NCBI RefSeq assembly: GCF_000403135.1
Contig: NZ_AQPN01000063.1
Location: 1-64,000 of the forward strand
Origin: Arcticibacter svalbardensis MN12-7
GTDB lineage: Bacteria > Bacteroidota > Bacteroidia > Sphingobacteriales > Sphingobacteriaceae
Direction: 5' to 3'
Length of the DNA stretch: 64,000 nucleotides
The translations under genes were made by a program, and so were the position numbers. Below are positions 56,179 to 63,738 of the stretch, piece after piece (within the stretch, counting starts at the first letter, position 1; every line of letters starts with the position of its first letter). Under the pieces are notes generated by a model. The model searched no databases. It had not been told where the DNA came from and worked only from the letters and a program-made list of their open reading frames with translations.

Positions 56179-56720
56179 TTATTTTAAGGAGTTCCCATGC
56201 CCCACTACCAATACTGATATTACAATTACCAAAATTCCAGAAAGCACCGTAGCATATGTTTTCTTACTTACAAACTTCCATTCTTTTAACACAATACTCC
56301 AAACATTGGCAACCAAAATAATGAATGCCATGTGTAAAATCCAAGAACTTGGTCCTTTACCTAATCTACTTTCACCCATTCCGTAAAAGAAGAACTGAAG
56401 AAACCAGGTTAATCCAACCAAGGCAGAGCATATTATATTACGAAGAATAGGCGTATTTTTATTGGTATAATCTCCAAAATTCTTATTCCTCGCATTTAAT
56501 ATCATACACCAAATAAAGTTAGTTGTTAATCCACCTCAAAGTATAACAACATAGGTTACATTATTCTGAAACAGGAATTCACCCTGACCAGGATTAGCAC
56601 TTTCCAAATTTCATTAGCCGCTTCGGCCATTGGCTTTCCAGCTTCTAATGCGAAATTAAAACAGGCACTTAATACCCCCGAAATAATGGCTACTGTAAGG
56701 CAAGTCCTATATTTAGGGTT
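56179..56720 (-). pseudogene. rhaT: Remnant of the L-rhamnose/H+ symporter RhaT (3' part only)
   Basis: The last 108 codons (56505-56179) read as the C-terminus of RhaT (GLTWFLQFFFYGMGESRLG, SSWILHMAFIILVANVWSIVLKEWK, four membrane helices). Upstream the same frame continues (QNNVTYVVIL, GGLTTNFIWC) but a TGA (56536-56538) replaces the Trp codon of the conserved LLWGG. Further up a one-base loss near 56599-56606 shifts to a frame reading VAIISGVLSACFNFALEAGKPMAEAANEIWK. Nothing rhaT-like is seen beyond about 56720, so roughly the first half of the gene is missing. It is 18 bases upstream of the aldolase-dehydrogenase gene. Confidence 0.88.
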
Positions 56721-57013
56721 AAAAAATTAGTTTAGCTAAAACTAACTATAACGGACAGTACATCTGTCATGCACTGTCATGTAGAAAATACACTTTTCTT
56801 TTCAATACAGTACATGAACTAATAACTATGAGTCAAATTCAGAATACCGATTGATTGAAATTTCCTGCATGCTTGCTCCAATACAGAACTGTTGTGATAA
56901 ATTTAGAACTAGTAGTATCCTATAGAAATTTTTTGCGCTACTGTCTAAATCCAGTTAATGCACATTGCTTGAATTTAAGCAAAGGCGAATATCTATAGTA
57001 TAAACCGAAACTT
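56721..57013. other. Gene-free flank upstream of the rhaT remnant
   Basis: About 290 A/T-rich bases with no recognisable reading frame. CTGTCATG is repeated at 56764-56771 and 56774-56781. The missing 5' half of rhaT would have started to the right of this region, so a deletion endpoint probably lies here. Confidence 0.4.
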
Positions 57014-57562
57014 CTAGTTTATTTCTTCCTCCACGCTTCCGCAAGAGCTCATTTGATCGCCATAGTAGGGGTTTTTGATAGTTGATTCGCTTGCCAACCA
57101 GTAGCCTCCCTCTCCATTGTTTGCCATAGGGCAAAATTGCTTATATACAATTCCGGATGAGAGTTTCGATGCTTTAATAATCTTCTCAACCTCTGCACTT
57201 AGAGGAGTTAGTAAGCCACGCTGTACTTCCAAAGAAGGTGCATTTGCCATTTTATTTGAGAGGTCTATGCCTTTTGGACTAGCTACTGCAGTCAATGCTG
57301 TCTTTAGTGTCTGTGCTGCCAATTTCACCTGTCTCACATTGGCGTTAAACACTGCATTCTTTAACAGAATATAACTGCTGTAAACCTGTTTAACTTTTGA
57401 ATCGCTGAATACAGGCTGAACACTCTGGATCGATTTGCTGTTACTGGTTTCTGCAGCAGGAGTACTTTGATTTGTTTTAGTATCTGAAGAACAGGCTACC
57501 AGAGTAATAAATACCATAAAAGCCAAAGACATCAGCGTTTTTACAAAATAATTTCTTTTCAT
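57014..57562 (-). CDS. DUF3347 lipoprotein
   Basis: 182 residues. The signal peptide ends in a lipobox (TLVACSSD, Cys about residue 24). The DUF3347 domain (about 55-175) has the conserved end VYKQFCPMANNGEGGYWLASESTIKNPYYGDQMSSCGS. This domain occurs alone or on periplasmic adaptors of heavy-metal (copper/silver) efflux systems and carries Cys, Met and His-like residues suited to metal binding. It faces the same way as a Cys-rich HYC_CC_PP-like gene 310 bases upstream, a pairing that supports a copper-related role; this is inference. Confidence 0.88.
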   Translation of the reverse strand: MKRNYFVKTLMSLAFMVFITLVACSSDTKTNQSTPAAETSNSKSIQSVQPVFSDSKVKQVYSSYILLKNAVFNANVRQVKLAAQTLKTALTAVASPKGIDLSNKMANAPSLEVQRGLLTPLSAEVEKIIKASKLSSGIVYKQFCPMANNGEGGYWLASESTIKNPYYGDQMSSCGSVEEEIN

Positions 57563-57871
57563 GTTTGTTTATTTTATTCGATATAAATTGAAAGCATAGG
57601 AATCAGCTTAATCTTATTAGGTTTATCACCCAGTGATTGCCCCGGCAAATTAGGTTAATTCGTATTTTAGAAAGGATAAAAGAGTATCATTTTTACTTAG
57701 GAAATAAATTAGCGGTTCAAAATTTACGGATAAGCTTTAAGAACAAAAAACAGATCCATTAAAAAGCAAATTGATTGCTTAGTGACAACCAGCTTCTTAT
57801 GACCACATGAAGTGTTTTCGTCTTTTTCAAAACATCCTTTGAAATCGCTAACTAATATAGAAACGGGAATT
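57563..57871. other. Gene-free stretch of about 310 bases
   Basis: A/T-rich. It must contain the promoter of the DUF3347 gene, but no TAnnTTTG element or hairpin stood out on the minus strand. Confidence 0.4.
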
Positions 57872-58300
57872 CTATATTTTAAATTGTCGGAAGAGTATAT
57901 TAAGTGGTTCTTGATACCAAAGAATGGTGTAAGGTTTTACTTTAACTTCAACATGTTCGGAAGAGCCGAACCAATTATTAAACAGGGATTGAATTAAATA
58001 AAGAACAGGCATCGATTGGCTGCGTATAGGCATCTTTTCTCCAGAACTCTGCATATTAGCAGGATTGGAGATTTTCTGATTGTAACAGCAGCTCTTACTG
58101 GTTACAGAAGAAGCGGGTACATTATTCTGAGTGTGGCCTTTTGCGCTTTTTTTGTGTATTTGACACCCTTTAGATTCGGCAAAAAAATTGATCCCTTTTA
58201 TTTTACCACAGCAATGGTGAACAGAAATAGTAAATCCACTAGCTGAGATAATAATTATCAGAGCCAAAATTTGAAAACCAATTCTTTTAATTAATTGCAT
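57872..58300 (-). CDS. Small Cys-rich exported protein, HYC_CC_PP-like
   Basis: 142 residues. An N-terminal hydrophobic segment (about 8-26) is followed by VHHCCGKIKG, a single Cys-Gln-His (GCQIH), a Cys pair (SKSCCYNQ) and a C-terminal aromatic/basic end WYQEPLNILFRQFKI. The arrangement resembles the small HYC_CC_PP proteins of Bacteroidetes that lie near copper efflux and DUF3347 genes, though the PP motif here is reduced to EP. Probable metal binding in the periplasm is inferred from the cysteines and histidines. Confidence 0.65.
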   Translation of the reverse strand: MQLIKRIGFQILALIIIISASGFTISVHHCCGKIKGINFFAESKGCQIHKKSAKGHTQNNVPASSVTSKSCCYNQKISNPANMQSSGEKMPIRSQSMPVLYLIQSLFNNWFGSSEHVEVKVKPYTILWYQEPLNILFRQFKI

Positions 58301-58380
58301 TTGGATACAAAAATAATAATATACATTAGTTTATAGTATAATATATGCCAGTTATTTATCTTTTAAATGGTGCGAAAGCT

Positions 58381-58408
58381 TTGTGATATTATTAATTTAT
58401 TACTTTTG
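58381..58408 (+). promoter_or_regulatory. Promoter of the FixL-like kinase operon
   Basis: TTG (58381-58383) and TACTTTTG (58401-58408) are 17 bases apart, close to consensus. Unlike the promoters at 44967, 46350 and 60693, no TGA-N6-TCA is present at the corresponding position, so the regulator does not appear to activate its own operon. Confidence 0.6.
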
Positions 58409-58434
58409 ATGAGAATCAAGGTATATTTTTTCAA

Positions 58435-59649
58435 ATGAATGATGCAACCCTTTTACATGCTATTATAGAAAATGCCATTGATGGCATTATTACGATTGAC
58501 AAAAAAGGGATTGTTGAATCCATTAACCCATCTGCTTGCCGACTATTTGGATATATTCCAGATGAAGTAATAGGCAATAATATATCCATGCTCATGGCGG
58601 AACCTGATCATTCCCGACATGATCAGTACCTACATCGTTACAATACAACAAGGGAGCGGCACATCATTGGGATAGGCAGAGAAGTAAAGGGGTTACGAAA
58701 AAACGGCACTCAGTTTCCCTTCCGCTTAGGTGTAAGCGAAGTGATTCTGTCAGACCGAACCATCTATACCGGTTTTGTTAATGATCTTAGCCGTGAAAAA
58801 GCAGCAGAGGAAAGGATTAAAAACCATGCCGCACAATTAGAAGAATTGGTAGAAGAGCGTACTGCGTCATTAAGAAAGACGGTTCGTGCATTACAGGAAG
58901 CGAAGGAAGAAGTGAGTTTATCTTTGGAAAAAGAAAAGGAATTAAGTCAGCTTAAAAGCAGGTTTGTTTCGATGGCTTCACATGAGTTCCGGACTCCATT
59001 GAGTTCGGTTCAACTATCAGCATCCCTGATAGAGAAATATTCGCAGCAGGAAGATCCAACCAATATTACCAAGCATGTAAATAAGATCAAAAATGCTGTA
59101 GGTAATTTAACCGCCATATTGAATGATTTCCTTTCCCTCGAAAAACTCGAGGCCGGACGAGTTGAACCGACTTACACACACTTTGACGTAGTCAAATTAT
59201 CGGAAGAGATTACTGAAGAGATGCAAATGATAACTAAGCAAAACCAAAATATCATTTATGAACATACGGGACTGACCAGTATGGTTATCCTGGACCAGAA
59301 TCTACTTAAAAATTGCATCATCAACTTAATTACCAATGCAATTAAATACTCCGGAGAGAACACCTTTATAGAATTTAATTCAGAAGTAACAGAAGAAGAA
59401 TACATATTAACCGTTAGGGATAATGGTATTGGCATCCCCGATGCAGATCAAAAACACTTGTTTCAACCATTTTTCCGTGCTCATAATACAGGAAATATTC
59501 CAGGTACTGGATTAGGACTTAATATTGTAAGGCGCTATGCCGGTTTAATGAACGGCAAGGTTGAGTTTGAAAGTATTATAAATAAAGGAACTACATTTAC
59601 TATATCTTTTTCTTCAAATAATGAAAAAAACATCCATTCTTATAATTGA
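58435..59649 (+). CDS. FixL-like oxygen-sensing histidine kinase with heme-PAS domain
   Basis: 404 residues. A PAS domain (about 5-120) is followed by a coiled coil (about 125-175) and a histidine kinase: DHp box FVSMASHEFRTPLSS, N box NLITNAIKYSG, G boxes DNGIGIP and GTGLGLNIV. There is no membrane segment, so it is cytoplasmic. The PAS domain keeps the heme-pocket residues of rhizobial FixL: His62 (in SRHD, heme ligand), Arg68, His76 and Arg82 (in IIGIGR). Their spacing equals that of H200, R206, H214 and R220 of Bradyrhizobium FixL. It probably senses O2 by heme. The gene overlaps its response regulator by 29 bases. Confidence 0.92.
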   Translation: MNDATLLHAIIENAIDGIITIDKKGIVESINPSACRLFGYIPDEVIGNNISMLMAEPDHSRHDQYLHRYNTTRERHIIGIGREVKGLRKNGTQFPFRLGVSEVILSDRTIYTGFVNDLSREKAAEERIKNHAAQLEELVEERTASLRKTVRALQEAKEEVSLSLEKEKELSQLKSRFVSMASHEFRTPLSSVQLSASLIEKYSQQEDPTNITKHVNKIKNAVGNLTAILNDFLSLEKLEAGRVEPTYTHFDVVKLSEEITEEMQMITKQNQNIIYEHTGLTSMVILDQNLLKNCIINLITNAIKYSGENTFIEFNSEVTEEEYILTVRDNGIGIPDADQKHLFQPFFRAHNTGNIPGTGLGLNIVRRYAGLMNGKVEFESIINKGTTFTISFSSNNEKNIHSYN

Positions 59650-60673
59650 GGATAATGATGATATCCGTGAAAGCACTACGGAGATTTTAGAACTAGCAAA
59701 CTATACTGTATTTCATGCAAACAATGGGAAAACCGGCGTGGAATTAGCTGTTAAGCACCTGCCTGATATCATTTTATGTGATATCATGATGCCGGAGCTA
59801 GACGGATACGGAGTACTGTTTATGCTAAATAAAACACCGGAAACATCAACTATCCCCTTCATATTTTTAACAGCAAAAGCAGAAAGAATTGACATGCGAA
59901 AAGGCATGGAAATGGGCGCTGATGACTATCTTACTAAACCATTTGATGACGTTGAATTACTTAACGCCATTGAAAGCAGGCTAAATAAAAGAGATAAACA
60001 AGAAGCTTTCTATAACAAATCTTTAGAAAAACTTGACAATCTGGTTGGACGGGGCGATGGTCTTGCAGAACTGCAAAAACTTGTAGCCGATCGTAAAATC
60101 AGGACTGTAAAGAAAAAACAAGTCATCTATTATGAAGGAGATAGTCCCTCAGGCCTTTATTTAATTTTAAATGGCAAGGTAAAGACATTCAAATTAAGTA
60201 ATGATGGCAGAGAGCTACTCACATCCATTTATGGGCCAGATGAGTATATTGGTGTCAATGCACTGCTTTCCAATGATGTTTATCATGAAACATCAGAAGC
60301 AGTAGAGGATACTTCCATATGCATGCTTCCAAAAGAAATGATCGATCAGCTGGTTAATCATTATCCGCAAGTAGGACGCGCCTTTATAAAAATCCTTTCA
60401 AACAATTTGAAAGAAAAGGAAGATCAGTTACTGCAACTGGCATACCATTCCGTTAGAAAAAGAATGGCTCAGGTTCTTCTCCGTCTGGCAGGAACTGACC
60501 CGGAAAAAGGTGTATTACGGATTTCCAGAGATGACCTCGCTGCGATGGCAGGAATGGCTACTGAAACAGTAAGTCGTACTTTAAGTGATTTTAAAGATGA
60601 AGGCCTGATAGAAAAAAAAGGCAGCCAGATAATCATTTTAAACGCAACAAAATTAATAAACATGAAAAACTGA
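59621..60673 (+). CDS. Response regulator fused to a CRP/FNR-type DNA-binding module
   Basis: 350 residues in three parts. Residues 1-125 are a receiver (phospho-acceptor Asp54 in ILCDIMMPELDG, Lys106 in LTKPF). Residues about 150-265 are a cyclic-nucleotide-binding-type beta barrel (KKKQVIYYEGDSPSGLYLIL), without the Cys cluster of FNR. Residues about 275-345 are a Crp winged helix with recognition helix AGMATETVSRTLSDF. In rhizobia FixJ (receiver plus LuxR helix) turns on fixK (CRP type); here the two are one protein. Target boxes are proposed at three nearby promoters. It is translationally coupled to the kinase. Confidence 0.93.
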   Translation: MKKTSILIIEDNDDIRESTTEILELANYTVFHANNGKTGVELAVKHLPDIILCDIMMPELDGYGVLFMLNKTPETSTIPFIFLTAKAERIDMRKGMEMGADDYLTKPFDDVELLNAIESRLNKRDKQEAFYNKSLEKLDNLVGRGDGLAELQKLVADRKIRTVKKKQVIYYEGDSPSGLYLILNGKVKTFKLSNDGRELLTSIYGPDEYIGVNALLSNDVYHETSEAVEDTSICMLPKEMIDQLVNHYPQVGRAFIKILSNNLKEKEDQLLQLAYHSVRKRMAQVLLRLAGTDPEKGVLRISRDDLAAMAGMATETVSRTLSDFKDEGLIEKKGSQIIILNATKLINMKN

Positions 60674-60692
60674 CCAAAGTCATTTTCTTGCC

Positions 60693-60735
60693 TGATTTCC
60701 CTCATTCCAAGTTACAACTCTCATTCTTATCTTTG
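60693..60735 (+). promoter_or_regulatory. Promoter of the LDH-like/hemN operon with CRP/FNR-type dyad
   Basis: -7 element TATCTTTG at 60728-60735. TGATTTCCCTCA (TGA-N6-TCA) lies at 60693-60704, with its centre (60698.5) exactly 36.5 bases upstream of the end of the -7 element. The same geometry is found before the OFA transporter gene and pflB. An outer CTTG/CAAG pair (60687, 60708) extends the dyad. Confidence 0.65.
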
Positions 60736-60770
60736 AAATAGTATTGTCAATTTACATTATCTATTTAAGA

Positions 60771-61253
60771 ATGAGAGCCGTAGCATACAGTATAAGGTCC
60801 TTTGAAAAGGAGCCACTGGCAAAAGCCAATCATAAGAAACACGAAATCACATTGATATCAAATGAACTTGGTATTGAAACAGCCGAATATGCTACTGGAA
60901 AAGAGGTTGTTATAATCTCTGACAAAGATAAAGTTACATTAGACGTTATAGAAAAACTTGCTGCTTTAGGAATTAAATTTATTACAAGCAGATCTTTAAC
61001 CCTTGAACATATAGATGAAAAAGCTGCTGCTTTACATGATATAAAACTTGCTTCAATATCTGTATCCAATGCAGATTCAGCGACAATGGATGCTAAATCA
61101 TTCTATTCTAAGATCGCTAATGACACCATTCACAATCTGGATTATTGGCAAAACACAAAATGCAACGGAGATAGTTGTACCATTTCACAGGATTGCGAAA
61201 GTCATATCATTGCAGGTGAGTTTCAGAGCCGAATAGATCAAAATCCTGCATAA
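60771..61253 (+). CDS. Stand-alone D-lactate-dehydrogenase-like N-terminal domain protein
   Basis: 160 residues from the ATG at 60771 (MRAVAYSIRSFEKEPLAKAN); the frame extends nine codons further but over the promoter. Residues 1-100 resemble the first (substrate) domain of D-lactate dehydrogenases (KHEITLISNELGIETAEYA, KEVVIISDKDKVTLDVIEKLAALGIKFI, HIDEKAAALHDI). No NAD-binding Rossmann domain follows: it ends with a short Cys-rich tail (CNGDSCTISQDC). It cannot be a complete dehydrogenase. It overlaps the hemN start by one base and sits downstream of a putative low-oxygen box, so a role in anaerobic physiology is inferred. Confidence 0.8.
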   Translation: MRAVAYSIRSFEKEPLAKANHKKHEITLISNELGIETAEYATGKEVVIISDKDKVTLDVIEKLAALGIKFITSRSLTLEHIDEKAAALHDIKLASISVSNADSATMDAKSFYSKIANDTIHNLDYWQNTKCNGDSCTISQDCESHIIAGEFQSRIDQNPA

Positions 61254-62620
61254 TGAACGTTGAAGACGATTTAATTAATAAATATCATGTTCCAGCACCC
61301 CGTTATACCAGTTATCCAACTGTTCCTTATTGGAATGCGGAATTTATGGGTAATGACGAATGGATTAAATCTGTCCGGTTTTCATTCGAAGAAAGCAACA
61401 CACGCGATGGAATAAGCTTGTATGTCCACTTACCATTCTGCGAAAACCTATGTACTTATTGTGGTTGCAACACCCGTATTACTAAAAATCATACTGTTGA
61501 AGAACCTTATATTCAAACCTTACTTAAAGAATGGGATTTATATAAATCTTTATTTAAGGAGAAGCCTGTAATTAAAGAAATACATTTAGGTGGAGGTACA
61601 CCTACATTTTTCAGTCCCGACAATTTAGAGCTCCTGATAAAGGGACTATTTAAAGATGCCATTATACACCAGCAAGCAGAATTTTCATTCGAAGGGCATC
61701 CTGCTAACACCACAGAGGAACATCTTAAAACATTATATAAACTTGGATTCAGAAGGGTAAGCCTGGGGATTCAGGATTTTGATCCACTGGTACAAGTTGT
61801 GATCAACCGCATGCAATCTTATGAAGACGTAAAATCAGTGACTGACCAAGCCAGGAAAATTGGCTATTTGTCGGTTAATTATGATTTAATTTATGGCCTT
61901 CCAATTCAAACACTGGAAGGTTTGGAAAAAACAATTCATAAAACGCTTTTATTAATGCCTGATAGGATTGCGTTTTATAGTTACGCTCACGTACCATGGG
62001 TTAAACCAGGACAAAGGCGTTACACAGAAAAAGATCTTCCTTCTGTTGAATTAAAGCAGAAATTATATGAGCTAGGTCGCGAAATGCTAATCAATGCAGG
62101 GTACCTGGAAATTGGCATGGATCATTTTGCATTACCTTCCGATTCCTTATATAAAGCTCAGATAGAAGGTCTTTTGCACCGAAACTTTATGGGTTATACC
62201 CATCAGTATACCCAACTGATGATTGGTCTGGGTGTGTCATCTATCAGTGATACACTTTATGCTTTCGCTCAGAATGAGAAAAAAGTAGAAGATTACAGAG
62301 CCCGTGTAGAGGCAGGACAAATACCTGTATTCAAAGGCCACCTGCTCACAAAAGAAGATTTGATCATACGTCAGCATATTCAAAACATCATGTGTAATGG
62401 CAGTACCTCCTGGCAAGATCCTAATCTTCAATGCAAGGCATTCATGGACGGATTAAAGCGTCTTAAATCGCTTGAAGAAGACGGGTTAATTACATTAGAG
62501 CCATTCAAGCTGCTTGTACTTCCTCAGGGGCAACGGTTCCTTCGTAATATATGTATGGCGCTGGATGCAAGACTATGGGCTAACCAGCCCAAAACTGTCA
62601 TGTTTAGTATGGCCGGATAA
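61253..62620 (+). CDS. hemN: Oxygen-independent coproporphyrinogen III dehydrogenase (radical SAM)
   Basis: 455 residues. It converts coproporphyrinogen III to protoporphyrinogen IX without oxygen, allowing haem synthesis at low O2. The [4Fe-4S] cysteines are Cys63, Cys67 and Cys70 with the following Cys72 (FCENLCTYCGC), and the LGGGTPTFF motif binds SAM. The N-terminal YHVPAPRYTSYPTVPYW is specific to true HemN. Start and previous stop overlap (TAATG), so the two genes form an operon, under the proposed regulator dyad. It is convergent with the cbb3 maturation genes, whose oxidase needs haem. Confidence 0.96.
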   Translation: MNVEDDLINKYHVPAPRYTSYPTVPYWNAEFMGNDEWIKSVRFSFEESNTRDGISLYVHLPFCENLCTYCGCNTRITKNHTVEEPYIQTLLKEWDLYKSLFKEKPVIKEIHLGGGTPTFFSPDNLELLIKGLFKDAIIHQQAEFSFEGHPANTTEEHLKTLYKLGFRRVSLGIQDFDPLVQVVINRMQSYEDVKSVTDQARKIGYLSVNYDLIYGLPIQTLEGLEKTIHKTLLLMPDRIAFYSYAHVPWVKPGQRRYTEKDLPSVELKQKLYELGREMLINAGYLEIGMDHFALPSDSLYKAQIEGLLHRNFMGYTHQYTQLMIGLGVSSISDTLYAFAQNEKKVEDYRARVEAGQIPVFKGHLLTKEDLIIRQHIQNIMCNGSTSWQDPNLQCKAFMDGLKRLKSLEEDGLITLEPFKLLVLPQGQRFLRNICMALDARLWANQPKTVMFSMAG

Positions 62621-62623
62621 GGT

Positions 62624-63307
62624 TTATTCGCAGACTTCCGTATTATCTACGGCAGCAGGACTCAGGTAAGGGATACTTAATTCAGATCCCCTTAATATAA
62701 ACCACAATCCCAAACAAATCATAAAATAGGGAACTACCCGATTGATCTTTTGCTTAAAGAAGGAACCTACCATTCCCATACCGAAGGTTGCAATCAGCAT
62801 CAGCGGTAAAGTACCTAATCCAAAAAGAGCCATATATAGTGCTGAATCAATCACATTACCTGTATTTACTGCTCCTGCAAGAGCCAGGTATACAAATCCG
62901 CAAGGTAAAAACCCATTCAACACTCCTGTAATTAAGTGATTTGCTTTATGCTGCAGTGCATAAGAAAACAATTTATTATAGTACTTTATAACTACTGAAG
63001 ATTGATTTCTTAAAAAATGTCTTTTATTTAATTGAGATAAAGCGGCTAAAATAATAAAAATACCACTTAAGATACTTACCGATTGCTGTAATCCGGATAG
63101 CCAAAGCTGCTTTCCAAGAACCCCTATGATTATGCCAAGAATACTATAAGATATAATTCTCCCTACCTGATAAATTAATTTATCAAGCAACACCAACCAG
63201 CGGTTTGCATGTTTCGAAGGAATAGCAAAGGCTAATGGACCGCACATCCCTAAACAATGCACACTACCGAAGAGTCCGGTGAAAAATGCTAGTGCCCAAA
63301 GACTCAT
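62624..63307 (-). CDS. Sulfite exporter TauE/SafE-family membrane protein of the cbb3 oxidase maturation cluster
   Basis: 227 residues with about six membrane helices. The first carries SVHCLGMCGPLAFAI, the HCxxMCGP motif typical of the SafE-like proteins found in cytochrome cbb3 assembly clusters, where metal (copper) handling is suspected. LNGFLPCGFVYLALAGAV in the fourth helix holds another conserved cysteine. The start codon overlaps the ccoH stop by four bases. Stop codons of this gene and hemN are only three bases apart on opposite strands. Confidence 0.9.
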   Translation of the reverse strand: MSLWALAFFTGLFGSVHCLGMCGPLAFAIPSKHANRWLVLLDKLIYQVGRIISYSILGIIIGVLGKQLWLSGLQQSVSILSGIFIILAALSQLNKRHFLRNQSSVVIKYYNKLFSYALQHKANHLITGVLNGFLPCGFVYLALAGAVNTGNVIDSALYMALFGLGTLPLMLIATFGMGMVGSFFKQKINRVVPYFMICLGLWFILRGSELSIPYLSPAAVDNTEVCE

Positions 63308-63732
63308 TGTATATGCAATTTTTTCTTGAACAGATAGCTTGTCGTATCACTTTTCCACTCTAATATAGCATGCCAATATCCATTCGATAAGTCTTTAAGA
63401 GACAACTCGGCATTCCCTGCTGCGTCACTATTCACCTGGTATAAACGATCCAGTTTTTTGTTACTGGCATGCAAAAACTTAATCGTTCCGGTTGCCTGCT
63501 TCTTAAACTGTATCTCGATACTTTTATTGATCCCTAAGGTTATTGTAGGCTCAGCATGATAAATAACTACATTTTTGGCTCTATTATAATCTAAATCATA
63601 ACTTAAACCCTTTTCATAATAGTCACTTTCCACTAAATCATCCTTATCACTAAAGATCATCTTTGCACTCAGCACTACTATAAAAGAAATAAATAATCCT
63701 AATGCTATCACTAATTTTGTTCCCCAGTTCAT
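63304..63732 (-). CDS. ccoH: FixH/CcoH family cbb3 oxidase assembly protein
   Basis: 142 residues. One N-terminal membrane helix (about 7-25) is followed by the FSDKDDLVESDYYEKGLSYD motif, the family hallmark, and a periplasmic beta-rich domain ending GYWHAILEWKSD...LFKKKLHIQ. CcoH/FixH is needed for stable assembly of cytochrome cbb3 oxidase. It begins six bases after the ccoG stop codon and overlaps the SafE-like gene. Confidence 0.92.
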   Translation of the reverse strand: MNWGTKLVIALGLFISFIVVLSAKMIFSDKDDLVESDYYEKGLSYDLDYNRAKNVVIYHAEPTITLGINKSIEIQFKKQATGTIKFLHASNKKLDRLYQVNSDAAGNAELSLKDLSNGYWHAILEWKSDTTSYLFKKKLHIQ

Positions 63733-63738
63733 CTCTTC

